Origin: Adineta steineri
Lineage: Eukaryota > Rotifera > Eurotatoria > Adinetida > Adinetidae
Length of the DNA stretch: 64,000 bases
Direction of reading: 5' to 3'
Assembly (NCBI GenBank): GCA_905250115.1
Contig: CAJNOI010000050.1
Span: 248,706 to 312,705 of the forward strand
Below the pieces are notes generated by a model. That model did not search any database. It was not told where the DNA came from and worked only from the letters and a program-made list of their open reading frames with translations. Position numbers and translations under genes: made by a program. Shown here piece after piece: positions 43,709 to 56,332 of this stretch (position 1 is the first letter of the stretch; each line of letters begins with the position of its first letter).

Positions 43709-46700
43709 TTAACAAGTCTGTAATAAAATCTTCAAGTTGTCAGTACCGTAGTTTGCGACCGCAAAATCAAGTTTTGTATCATTGTTGAAATCACCAACAA
43801 CAACAGAAAATGGAAAAGATCCATAGCTAACTAAATATACTTTTGAATCTGTAAATCTACCACCACCAGATCCAAACAATATAACTACATTACTAGCACG
43901 ATAATTGGCGACAATAATATCTAATAAAGCGTCATTATTAAAATCACCATAGGCAACTGAATAAGGTTCAGCATTAATTCCAGTTGAATATATGGTTTGA
44001 TTCATAAAAGATCCATTGCCATAACCGAGAAATACACTGATATTACTATCATTAATATTAGTAACAATAATATCTAATCGATTATCATTGTTTAAATCAG
44101 CAACAGCTAAAGACCATGGGCCAGAACCAGTTGGAAACGTTGTTTGATTTAGAAAAGAATTATTGCCAAATCCAAGAAAAATACCAATATTATTGGAGCC
44201 TGAATTCGCGACAGCAATATCCATATAAGTGTCATTGTTAAAATCCCCAACGACGAATGATTGTGGAACAGATCTGTTACCAGTTATCAGTGTCATTTGG
44301 TATTGGAAAACCTTATTGAAGTAACCGACAAATATACTTATAGTGTTGTTACCTTCATTAGCAACCACAATATCTAGTAGAGTGTCATTGTTGAGATCAC
44401 CAACAGCTACAGAAGATGGAGAACGACCAGTTGAATAGGTTGTTTGGTTTGCAAAAGAGCCATTGCCATATCCGAGAAGTACACTTACAGTGTTGTCATC
44501 AGAATTAGCAACAACGATATCCACTCGTGTATCATTGTTGAAATCACCAACAGCTACAAAATATGGAGAACTGCCAGTAGAATAGATAGTTTGATTTGCA
44601 AAAGAACCATTGCCGTATCCGAGAAGTACACTTACAGTGTTATCAAAATAATTAGCAACAACGATATCCAGTCGAGTGTCATAGTTGAAATCAACAACAG
44701 CTACAGAAGATGGTAAATAGCCAGTTAGATAGGTAATTTGATTTGCAAAAGAACCATTGCCATATCCGAGAAGTATACTCAGAGTGCTCTCAGCTTTATT
44801 ACCAACAACGATATCTAGTAGAGTGTCACTATTGAAATCACCAACAGCGAGAGAAGCTGGCCCAAAGTCCGTTGGAAACGTTGTTTGATCTTCAAAAGAA
44901 CCATTACCATATCCGAGAAGTATACTTACAGTGTTATCACGCGCATTGGCAATAACGATATCCAGTCGGGTGTCATTGTTGAAATCACCAACAACTACAA
45001 AATATGGAGAACGACCAGTTGAATAGGTAGCTTGATTTGCAAAAGAACCATTGCCATATCCGAGAAGTACACTTACAGTGTTATCCCGCGCATTGGCAAC
45101 GACGATATCCGGGCGAGTGTCACTATTGAAATCACCAACAGCGAGAGAAGATGGCCCAAAGCCCGTTGAAAACGTTATTTGATTTGCAAAAGAACCATTA
45201 CCATATCCGAGAAGTACACTTATAGTGTCGCCATAGTAATTAGCAACGACGCTATCCAGTCGAGTATCATTGTTGAAATCACCAACAGCTACAGAAGATG
45301 GCCAAGAGCCAGCTGAATGCGTAATATGATCTCTAAAAGCGCTAGTATCAAATGCACCAAATATATCAATATTATCAATATTGTCATATGCGACAATAAT
45401 TTCTGATTGTTTATCATTGTTGAAATCACCGGTACGAACAGCTACAGGAGCGAAAATCAAGCCAAATGCATCTAGTACTTGATGTGTAAATGTTCCCTTT
45501 CCATTTCCAAAAAATATATCAATATTTTTACTACCATAATTAGCGACAGCAAAATCGCGTTGACCATCATTATTGAAATCATCTATGGCAAGTGAATATG
45601 GATTTGTGCCTGTTGGAAACGTTTTTTGGTCTAAAAAGGAACCATTACCATCTCCAACAAGTACACCAATTGTATTAGTGCCATAATTAACAACCGCAAG
45701 ATCTAACACCATGTCATTGTTAAAATCATCGACAGCGGCATATACTAGGCGAGCACCATCGCCAGACGCAAATCTTATTTCATTTCCTAAAGATCCTTTG
45801 GCATAATGAAGCAATAGACTCACACTGTCGTCAATTTGATTAGCAACTACGATATCCAGTCGTGTGTCGCTGTTGAAATCACCAACAGCTACAGAATATG
45901 CATAAGAACCAGTTGAATACGTAATTCGTTTTGCAAAAGAACCATCGCCATATCCGAGAAGTATATTCAGAGCGTGATCATGTGGATTAACAACAACGAT
46001 ATCCAGTCGTGTATCATTGTTAAAATCACCAACAACTACACAATATGGAGAATTGCCAGTAGAATAGATAGTTTGATTTGCAAAAGAACCATTGCCGTAT
46101 CCGAGAAGTACACTTACAGTGTCGTCATCATAATTATTAACGACGATATCCAGTCGAGTATCATTGTTAAAATCACCAACAGCTACAGAAGATGGAGAAC
46201 CACCAGTTGAATAGATAGTTTGATTTGCAAACAAACCATTGCCATATCCGAGAAGTACGCTTACAGTGCTGTCACCATAGTTGGCAATAACGATATCCAG
46301 TCGGGTGTCATTGTTGAAATCACCAACAGCTACAGATTGTGGCGAAGAGCCAGCTGGATAGGTAGTCTGATTGGCAAGCGAACCATTGCCATATCCGAGT
46401 AGTATACTTGTAGTGTTGTCACCTGTATTAGCAACGACGATATCTAGTAGACTGTCATTGTTGAAATCACCAACAGCTACAGAGCCTGGATTAGAGCCAG
46501 TTGGATACAAAGTTTGTGGTTGAAAGCCTTCATCATAACCAAAGAGGATACCGATGCTGCCAGTATCATTGCTGATGATAATGACATCAAGTAGATTGTC
46601 TTTATTGAAATCAACTACAGCAAGCGAGTTGGAAGAAGAAGAACCAGTTGAATTCATTGTTGGTTCAGAGAAACTGCCATTGCCAAGTCCCAGTAACATT

Positions 46701-48541
46701 CCTATATTATTAATACCTTGATTACTAACGACTAAATCAAGTCGATTATCTTTGTTAAAATCACCAAGACCAATAGAAAATGGCGAAGAAGTATTAAGCG
46801 AGTATGCTGTTTGACTAGTAAAAATTCTGTTGATGTTACCTAGAAATACACCGACATTGTTAGTGCCATAATTCGCGACAGCAATATCTAATAATTTGTC
46901 ATCATTAAAATGACCAACAATGAGTGAATATGGATGTGAATTCATACCAGTTAAAAATATTTGTTGTTGTAAAAAGGTTCTGTTGCCATTTGCAATAAAT
47001 ATAGCTATATTATTTGTACCATAATTGGCAATAGCAAGATCTAAATGATCATCATTGTTAAAATGTCCACTGATGACTGAGAATGGTGACGAATCGTAGC
47101 CTGCTGAATATGTGATCGGATATGAAAAAGTTCCATCTCCAGATCCATAAAATATGCTAATACTATCAGTTCCATAATTAGCTGTAACGATATCGAGTGA
47201 TGTGTCATTATCGAGATCAGCTATATGTATCCAAATTGGACGAGATGAATTAGTTGAGATTACTGTTGTATTAATAAAAGAACCGTTTCCAAATCCAAGA
47301 AATATACCGATGCTATTAGTGCCGAAATATGCGACAGCAATATCCATGTGATGATCGTTGTTAAAGTCACCGATCGCTACCATATACGGAGTAGAATATA
47401 AACCAGTCGAATACGTCATTTTACTTGCAAAAGCACCATTGTTATATCCAAGGAATACAGATATACTATTAACGATACTATTGGCAACAATAATATCTAA
47501 CAATTCGTCGTCATTGAAATTGCCAACAGCAACAGATCGAGGGCCGAAATTATATTCCACCGGGTTTAAAGGAGTTTGTATGAATTTCAGTTCACACTGT
47601 TGAACTAAACAAAAAAGATAAATAATGGAAAATTTAATCAGTTGTTATAGTGTAATTATTTTTATTAAATTCGTAGAATTTCATTTAGGTTTTGAACACT
47701 GAAATACTAAGTAGATGATATGTATACTTATTCAGCTTCTTCCATTTCCTGTACATTTGTTTTAAAAAACGCGTTATTTTGGAGTAAAAGGAAATGATAT
47801 AAATGCCTCAAAAGGATGGAGTCAAATGGATATTATTTCTGTTGTGTGACGATAATGAAAGACAACACATAGAATATAATAAGATATTTGTCGATTGATG
47901 AAAACTCTTCTTCCTCAAAGAAATACATTACTTCTATTTATTATATCATACTATTACTAAGAATGAATAAATAAAAATAAATTTATATCACTGAATAATA
48001 TACTTAGAAGTACTTAAATAAATAAAATTATCTATTAGGTATCGATCCTAATATGTAACTTAAATTAATTAATTAAAATCATACTAAAGAAAAATCAGAA
48101 CATACCTTTTGCTTTTGGTGAAGTCAGACAAACTATTATGATGCTTGTAGTCATTGTTAAGGTTGCGAAGAGAGCAAATGCACCTACACCTGTTGCAGTT
48201 CGATGTCTTGACCAACATGAATGATTCCTAGTGAAAATAAATTATATATATATATATATATATTATGAGGTTTGAATTGAAAAGAAAATGACATACAAGG
48301 ATGTTGAAGCCATTGGCGACTTCTTCATTTTCTTAGTAACATCGACAGACTCTGCTAAATTAAATTGATTTTGTATTGAGCTCTCATGTTGCACATTATC
48401 GACATGAATATCTTGCTCAGTAAATGAATGTCTAATTCTTATACCACCATTATCCATAGAACTTTCATTCATCTATAGTAAAATTATCATATTTAAAAAA
48501 ACAGTTTTTAGAACAAATTTTCTATCAATTACCTTTTGCAT
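43709..48541 (-). CDS. Giant type II membrane protein with 26 FG-GAP/VCBS repeats
   Basis: Exons 48533-48541, 48297-48472, 48106-48227 and 43709-47604 give 1400 aa, and the phases close exactly. The tiny first exon (MQK) is tentative; the next exon begins with its own ATG. Residues ~1-70 are cytosolic, ~72-97 one membrane segment (TATGVGAFALFATLTMTTSI), and ~103-1400 a run of 26 repeats of the type VAVGDFNNDTRLDIVVAN followed by VSVLLGYGNGSF. The DxNxDxxxD loop is the calcium site of FG-GAP/VCBS repeats, which build beta-propellers as in integrin alpha chains. Many N-x-S/T sites fit an extracellular, glycosylated location. The whole propeller array is one uninterrupted 3.9-kb exon. Such expanded FG-GAP families are prominent in bdelloids and in bacteria. 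Confidence 0.85.
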
Positions 48542-51500
48542 TACTGATTATGTTCTTTGAATGTAAAAAATCTGCAAATTCTTGACAAATAATAAAATTT
48601 CTAAAATAATAGATCAATTGATGCAATAATTTTAATTTAGGATATTAAATATCAGAAAAACATTTCTGCGAATTGCTTCTTAATCAAAAAAGAAAAATTC
48701 AAACTGCCCCGAACGTATACACTATTTGAAACAGTTTGAGCCTTATCACAAATCAAAACGTAAAACATAGATAGAAATTAAAAATATCTATGTAAAAAAT
48801 AGTTTGAGTCGATATATAAATTTTTTTTTCTCTAATTGACTTGATTGATGTCGTTGTCTTCTTAATTAATTTACCCATTAAATGGTAATAAGAAATGATT
48901 TTACTTGAATCAAAGACTGTTATGTAAATTTATACAATAGTTCATTTTGACCTTATGAATTATAATTTGATGTTGTTTATCAATTAAAGTTTCGATGGTC
49001 TTATATGTAGTTAATAAAACTAATAATCGCTAGAGTAAATGATTAGCAGTAGTTTCTATTCAAGAAAAAAAACAGGGAAAATGGTACATGAAAACGAAAT
49101 GAAAATCGAAAAAAGTTATAGAAAAAAATCTATTTTTATATAAAAATAAAAGCTCGTACTTTACAAATAGTAATAGATAATTATTTTTAAAAGCTTTGAC
49201 AAATAATATATATTTTCTTTAATATTATTTCAGTTTTAAACATAAATAAAAGTATTTAAAAAAGGATGGTACCTACCTCTATTTGATTTTACAGTATGTG
49301 TATCGTTTACTTTTTCGTCTGAGTACTTATTCTCGCCGATCAATAAGGTTATTACTTAACGGGTACTCGTTTTTGTACATATTGCGTCATTGTATTACTG
49401 ATATTTATATATAATATTTTATGAACGAAATAAATAACGTCAAAACAACATTATCGTCATATAAATCTTACGAATAAAATTTATAATCATATGACAATTT
49501 GATGCACATATATAATGTATACGATTATCTTTACAATATCGACAAAGAATAAAATGACAAGATTAATACTTCGAAATAAAAAATATATACATTCTAATGA
49601 AAGCAATTTGATTTTTCATTGTTTTGTCTTATGTATGGATTTTTCTCTTGCTTGTCATACTTTTGATGAGATACAGATGCGCAAAAGAAAACAAGTCACA
49701 AAAATGTGATTGCAAAACAGATAAATATTATTTTGTTGACGACCATTTTTATAATCAAATTAATAGAATAGACAACTGCATTTGAAGTACTATTGTAAAT
49801 TGTCAGGTCATTTGATTACATCTATTTGTAAATACTCTGAGACAATTCAAGGATGATTTTATTAGGTTTCATCGATCATCGAAATCTTGTCCATTAACAG
49901 CAAATGTCATTATGTAAATAAAAAGTACCTATAAAATTTAATTCTCGACTACTTTTTTTTTTCGAAAAAACAAATATAACAGATTATAACAGAAATAAAA
50001 AACTAACGAAAAATATAAATTAAATTTTCATAACAATTCAACAACCATTCATCTTTTTGTAAAAATATTTAATAGTTGTTAAATGTTTCTATGAATGATA
50101 TGTATTTCTTTTAAATTATTTTAACTTTTTTTCGTTCCTCCGATAGAGAATATCGTTCACTTTTTCGTTTGAGTATATATTTTTACTAATCCACAAGTTA
50201 ACAATGTTATCTGCCATTTTTTTTCGGATATATATATCATATGAAAGATAGGATAAGACATTTGGATGATATGTAAAGAAATTTAATTGAATCAACACTA
50301 AAAATAAGAAGAAATAAAGAAAATATCTCTTTATTACAAATTCAATTAATAAATATATAAAAGATTCATTTATTCTTAATAAATGTAACTACTAATTCTT
50401 AAATATTTAATTTATTTCATCTGAAGATTTCTTTTCACTGAGTAACGAAAACATGATTTAGTTGACAAATCTTTTTTTTATTTGAATATTACGCACATTA
50501 TTTAGGATACATATTATTAATGAGTGAAACGATGCGAAAAACAACAATATTACTTCGATTCAGTAACGACAGAATATACGCATGTATAAACATGACTCAG
50601 CAATTTATTGCGAAGAAAATCACAAGAAAAGAGAAAAAAACGTCGTTCTACAGTATCAACGTGACGTTTCTCCTTTTTTTTACCGTTTATTATTATGAGT
50701 TATACCTTGAAAAAAAGATAATTTCGTAATAAAAAATAAAAAAAAATTGTTTGCCATTTTGGGTCTTTATTTTATTGTGTGAAATCGAATATTATACTTA
50801 AATTATTTATAAATTAATAAGAGAAAACACAATTCTTTCTCGCCTTCCATCTATTTTAGATAAAAGAAACAAAATAGTTTTTTCTATTCATTTAATATAA
50901 ATCTTTAACAACTAATTAAATCAAACAAAGACAAATATCTAGTTTTATTTTTTAATATATAGCGAACATTTTGTTATTTAATCTTTTAAATTAATGATCT
51001 GAAAAATCTCTTTATTTAGTTCTAATGTACATAGTCGAAATACTTCCTTGACTATATATTTAAAATATGTATAAGATGACTTTGACTCAATAATAATATA
51101 AATATTTGCACAACCAATGAAGATTTTTTGTTTTCAATCATCTCAACTGATTGTATTAATAAAAGTGTGTATAGTTTTCGTATAAAAATTTTCTGTCTAA
51201 ATATCAATTTCAGGATAAGACAAAGCATGCTTGTATTACACAATTCATTTATGATGTAATTAACAAATATATTCATCATCATTACCGAATATAACTAAAC
51301 AATTTCGTTGTATAAACAATTCTTGATTATAATATCAAACAAAAATCATAAATTCACTTTCGAGAATCGAATATTCTCTTTATACAATAAAAAAAATTAT
51401 ATATTCTTAATATAGTAGAAGTATTTAAAGTTTTTATAAAAAACACTTTGATCTTCAGAATTAACAGTCGTAATGGATATTGCATATAATAGAAAATATT

Positions 51501-53117
51501 CAACTATTAACTTTATACAAAGAGAAATACAGATTATATCAGAAGTTTTTTCTTTCAAAGATTAATGAATATGCGTCTCAGTAGTATTTTAATGAATTGA
51601 TAAAGAAAAAAGATCAAATGATAAAAACGGATATATATTTGTTTTAATTATTTATTCACCATAACAACATATTTAAAACTATTTTTTCTCAACGAAAAAC
51701 ATTCATCCAGTAAACATTTGTCTTGTTTTTCTTTCATTTACATATCGTTACGATGCATGCAGACAAAGAAATGATAGAAACAGAAACCTTCTCAAAACAT
51801 TTCGGTCTGTTATAGTCAAATTATGTAACTTCACAAAAAGAGATCTGGATGTGAATAAAATAATGTAAACGTTCTTCGAATAAAAAACAGCATCTCCTCC
51901 ATGATTACATTCGAAAGTTTATCTAACTAAATTGATAACTTCTTTTCCTTTTAATACTTTACTGGAAAAAACATGAGAGAATTACTCTTTCACAGTTTGA
52001 ATATATATCATACACAACTACAAGTTATATGATTTTTCCGACAACTAAATATTTCTCTTTTCTTCGTCCGATTTTAATGACATTGGGCTGTCCACTACAG
52101 GATATTTTATATACGAATATAATGACGATACAATATTCATTCATGAATTTTATATCAATGAGCATTTACAAATGATTGTTTATCTGCATATTTCAACAGT
52201 GTTGTAATTATATCTGTTTTTGTTCTGAATGACAGAGAGAAAGGGATTAATGATCTATACGAGTAAAGGTAATGCTGTAATTCGAAAAAAGTTAAATAAC
52301 TAACTGATTTTGTAACATAATACAAAATTTAACATGAGATATGAGAGAAAAAAAATTACAAAAAAGACATTTTATTGGTCTCAAAATTGAAAAGAAAAGA
52401 AATATTTTAGAATTCAGCGGTTGCAAATTTATTTCACTGAAGCCGACTTAATTTAGAATTTTCACGGAATTTTTGCATTTTGAAAAACTTCAATCGTATA
52501 GATCATTTTGATTTTCTAATATAAAGTTAAATATGAGTTAAAAATAAATTGACGATAAATCTAATGAATCGATTTGAGCTATTGGATCTTTTCAGATAAA
52601 TCATAAATTTAACGATCAGGTGTGCAGATTCTGAAGATGTGGATATGAATTTAAGTAGCTGTGAGATAATATCAATATGTATATTCATCTTGGGTGTGGG
52701 TGTGGATGGATTCTACTCATATCCACACCGACGCACCACCCATCCGCACCCTGAAGATGATTATGATGTATATGGATGTCTATTTTTGTGTTTGTGTTTT
52801 GTGTAAAATTTGTTGTAACATCTGCTATTTGATATTGTTAAAGGTTAATAATGATCGAAAAAAGATCGATCTTTGACCTCTAGATCGAAGACAACTTCAA
52901 ATACTTATCTATTACATTTTGATTATTTATTATTTTCGTAGATTATAAAGGATAAAAATCAATAAGTAACAAGCCAGTAATATTCTTATTATTGAAACTG
53001 AAGTTTTTCATCATTGTTTGTTAATATCGAAGATTATAAATATTTCAATACAATAAGAAGGTCAAGTACCAGATCAGCAAAAAAAAATTGAGCAAAATAT
53101 TGTAATATTTTATTAAG
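48542..53117. other. 4.6 kb AT-rich stretch without supportable genes
   Basis: Read on both strands. The short open frames (e.g. 49515-49709, 50520-50729, 51052-51282) lack signal, motif or splice context. Only the inverted repeat at 52689-52756 stands out. Confidence 0.45.
52689..52756. repeat. TGTGGG-type inverted repeat
   Basis: Begins CTTGGGTGTGGGTGTGGATG and ends CACCCATCCGCACCCTGAAG, with a 12-base central spacer. It is one of the most symmetrical copies. Confidence 0.7.
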
Positions 53118-53510
53118 ATTCACTTTGTTTAAAAATAGTATTTTTCAATAACGGTGTAAAAAGAGTTTTTCCTATACTTATTGCTTCCGTTGACACGCCA
53201 GCTGAAAGTAATGAGATACGATAAATAAATCGATGTTCATCACCAGTTACAATCAATTTTATTAAAAGAATAACACTTGGTATTCAACAAAAGCATTCCT
53301 TTCTGAAGATGAAGTTAAGTAAAAATTAGACATGAAATAATATTCTTCTTCATTTAAAACTACATTTTTAACAACACTTTTATACAATTCTACTGCTGGA
53401 CCTTATTCATTCTTTTCGTTGAAAATTATTAAAACCCTTCAACTGAATAATCATAAAAATCTATAAGCTCTTTCATCATTACTAGTGTTATACATAAAAT
53501 AGTTTATATT
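53118..53510 (-). pseudogene. Frameshifted gene remnant
   Basis: Minus-strand reading shows protein-like segments interrupted by stops and a frameshift: ELIDFYDYSVEGF (stop), NEKNE (stop) GPAVELYKSVVKNVVLNE, FYLTSSSERNAFVEYQ, then in another frame VTGDEHRFIYRISLLSAG and VSTEAISIGKTLFTPLLKN. The balanced composition is unlike the AT-rich noise around it. Family not recognised. Spliced exons could mimic part of this, but no GT-AG pair bridges the breaks cleanly. Confidence 0.4.
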
Positions 53511-53902
53511 TTGAATATCTGTAAGACAAAGTTATTTAATGGTCAATATCATTCCGACCGATCATTTATATTGGTAAAGGTTCATTAAAACATGTAAAAA
53601 TTGATAAATAGTTAACATTACCACAAAAACTAATTCTTTCTATAGCACTATCGAATATGTAGATGATAACTGTAAGTCATAAAATTATATTGTCTTTTAT
53701 GTCTGTATTACTCTTAATAATAGATAAGAATAATAAACAAAAATGATGTCACAATCTTTTATCTTTGGTAAAATATGCTTACATTTAAAATACTCTATAT
53801 CATTTTTCGTTTTTCAACCTACTGACTCAACTAAATTGTTAGTACAGATCTAAGTTTTTCTCATTTTGATTAAGCATTTGAATATTTCTTGACGCTAATC
53901 AT
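53511..53902. other. Intergenic upstream of the multipass protein
   Basis: AT-rich; no clear TATA box or other element recognised. Confidence 0.4.
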
Positions 53903-54796
53903 ATGTCTGATCAAATAAAAAAAAGAATATTATTCACCTTTTCTATCGTATCATGTCTATTAATTTTCTTAGAGTTTCATTTTCACTCGATACTACAAGC
54001 GATGTTACCATATGGCAGTTATTTAGCAATATCAATTGGTTCAGTTTGTGTCATCATTTTAGTTGGATTTATTATTCTACTTAAATTACCTCTTCGACGA
54101 CTTGTTATCTTGCTTGAATCTGTATTTCGCTTTAAAGAAGTACGAAATATTGGTGACGACTATGCCGTTATTGATGTATGTAATGATCAATTTGAAATAT
54201 CTAAAACTATATCAAGTCGTCTTCCTTTTGTATTTGCACTTGGTATGTGTTTCTTAGTTATTATTCTAGTATTTATCGAAGGATGTATTTTTTCAACTCG
54301 TCATGTATATTCCACAAGATTATGCTCTGATCGAACACCAAATTGTTATCTATTTAAATCACAACTAACATCATTTAAACCCATATATAATTTCATTTGT
54401 GAACCCGATAAACCAATTATTCCTAGCAATATGTCTGCTAGTTACGCAGTTTGCTATGGTTTTGTGCTTCCTGATCAATCATCAATTGATCTTCTCAATC
54501 AACTTGGTGTCTGTGCAGGTATTCTATCGATGGTTGAATCTCTTTATCCACTTGCTTATAGATTTGCACGTCATAAATATAGACGTATTTGTCTTATTTT
54601 ACTTATTTGTGCAATGATATTATTAGAAATTATTGTCTTATCAATGCAATTGAATGTAACATTTATAACAATCATTTTACTGACATTAACTGAAGTTTTA
54701 TTAGTGAATATTTTTGTTTTGCAGTATAGACATATGAAATATCCTGCTAATTTGACTCGGATGGGATCCTACATAGAAATGAAAGATATGCTTTAA
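53903..54796 (+). CDS. Multipass membrane protein, family unknown
   Basis: Single exon, 297 aa. Hydrophobic helices at about residues 8-27, 36-62 and 108-130 and two near 228-275. A Cys-containing loop (RLCSDRTPNCYLFKSQ ... FICEPDKP) with an N-glycosylation-like NMS site between helices 3 and 4 is probably extracellular or lumenal. A short charged cytosolic loop (residues ~66-105) sits between helices 2 and 3. There is no signature of a known transporter or receptor, so the function is open; it may be a rotifer-specific family. It is convergent with THOC3, with 76 nt between stops. Confidence 0.6.
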   Translation: MSDQIKKRILFTFSIVSCLLIFLEFHFHSILQAMLPYGSYLAISIGSVCVIILVGFIILLKLPLRRLVILLESVFRFKEVRNIGDDYAVIDVCNDQFEISKTISSRLPFVFALGMCFLVIILVFIEGCIFSTRHVYSTRLCSDRTPNCYLFKSQLTSFKPIYNFICEPDKPIIPSNMSASYAVCYGFVLPDQSSIDLLNQLGVCAGILSMVESLYPLAYRFARHKYRRICLILLICAMILLEIIVLSMQLNVTFITIILLTLTEVLLVNIFVLQYRHMKYPANLTRMGSYIEMKDML

Positions 54797-54872
54797 ATAT
54801 ACTGTCACATTTTTTTTTAATTTTTATTTCTTATTACAATGTATATATATAACAAATAACAAAAATAATATA

Positions 54873-56099
54873 TCAATCAAGTACACCAAATAGACGAACA
54901 CTTCCTGAATCATCATCTTGAACATAAGCGAGAACGGATGCTTTTGGATGCCAAGCCACTGCTAATGTTTGTGCATCACATTTTAATGCATATACACGTT
55001 CACCTAAGGAAAAACAAAAAATATTATACAAAAGTTTCATAGAATAAAATTATATATATACCAGTATCAACTTTAGCAATTTCTATATAAGGATCTTCTG
55101 AAGCTAATGCAAGTAATTGTGATTGATGACCAAAACTAAGACCACGTACAGCCCATTCAATTCTAGTAAGAACAGTAAGACAAACAAGTTGTGAAACATC
55201 CCAAATTGATGCTGATGCATCAGCTGCACCAACTGCAAAATATTTTCCTGTTGTATCAAATTCTAGACAAATACAATTGCCTGTATGTGCTGTTAAACAA
55301 TGTAATTCTTCTAAAGGTTTATCTTTTTCTTTTTGAATACCAGGTGCACTAAAGAAAATATTTTAATATAAAAATCTTCTACAATCTATTCATTTACTCA
55401 AAAAATACAACTGAACCATGCCCAGTCGTAACAGCAAATAGATTTCCTGATCGATCCCAAGATATTTCATTCACTTCATAACGAAATTGTTCTTCTCGTA
55501 TAATTCTATATCCAGAAAAAAAAAGAAATTATTTTGAATAATTAAAATAAAAGGAACTAACTTGGAAGTTTTAACATCAATAAATGTAATAAGATCATCT
55601 TTATTACCAACAGCTAATGTTGTACCATCTGGTGACCATGCTAGATTAATGTTTTCTCCTACAACAAAATTTATTATTAAGATAATCTTTCTTATTTCTT
55701 CTCACCTTTTGTTTCTATAGTTGTACTAGAACGATCTGTTCTTGTATCAAATATTTTTACTAATCGATCTCCACTTGCTGTAGCTACATAATGTGAAATA
55801 GATGGATGCCATGCAAGTTGATTTATTTCTTCTCCATGTTCACGATACGTTCGATCTTTTACCTATTACAATCATGTTCTTCTCAATACATGTATTCATT
55901 CTCCGAATTCCTTACCTACCATTGAACCTTTTCCATCATATGCAAATATGACAACACTTTTATCTAGAGAACCACTTGCTAACCGACTTCCATCAACATT
56001 CCAATCTATTGTATGAACTTTTCCACTATCTGTTCGATAACTTTTATTTTTTGTATTTCCATTAAATAAAGATTGAAATGTTTCCAATGTAGTCGTCAT
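54873..56099 (-). CDS. THOC3: THO complex subunit 3 (WD40 protein)
   Basis: Exons 55920-56099, 55706-55862, 55562-55658, 55398-55505, 55062-55348 and 54873-55003 give 319 aa. The WD40 propeller spans nearly the full length. Segments close to human THOC3 include GKVHTIDWNVDGSRLASGSL, KGENINLAWSPDGTTLAVGN, KDDLITFIDVKT, EEQFRYEVNEISW, NCICLEFDTTGKYFAVGAAD and VRLFG at the end. THOC3/TEX1 is part of the THO/TREX complex that couples transcription to mRNA export in the nucleus. Six exons with introns of about 43-57 nt are typical of conserved genes here. Confidence 0.9.
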
Positions 56100-56332
56100 C
56101 TATAGACAAAAACAAAAAAAAGACTCTTGCATAAGATCAAACAATCATCAACTGCTTGTTATTTTTTTAATGCAAATGAACCATACATAGACACGAAAAA
56201 AATGTCAAATTGATAATCGAACACAAAAGAATGGTTTGAGGAAAATAACAAAACCAATACACACACACAGAAAAGAAATTGTATACACTTTTATTTTTAT
56301 AATGTCAGCTAGATGTTTTGATAGAATTATTA

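Noticed and set aside
44444..46402. Plus-strand open frames across the FG-GAP exon
   Set aside because: Antisense shadows of the repeated coding units.
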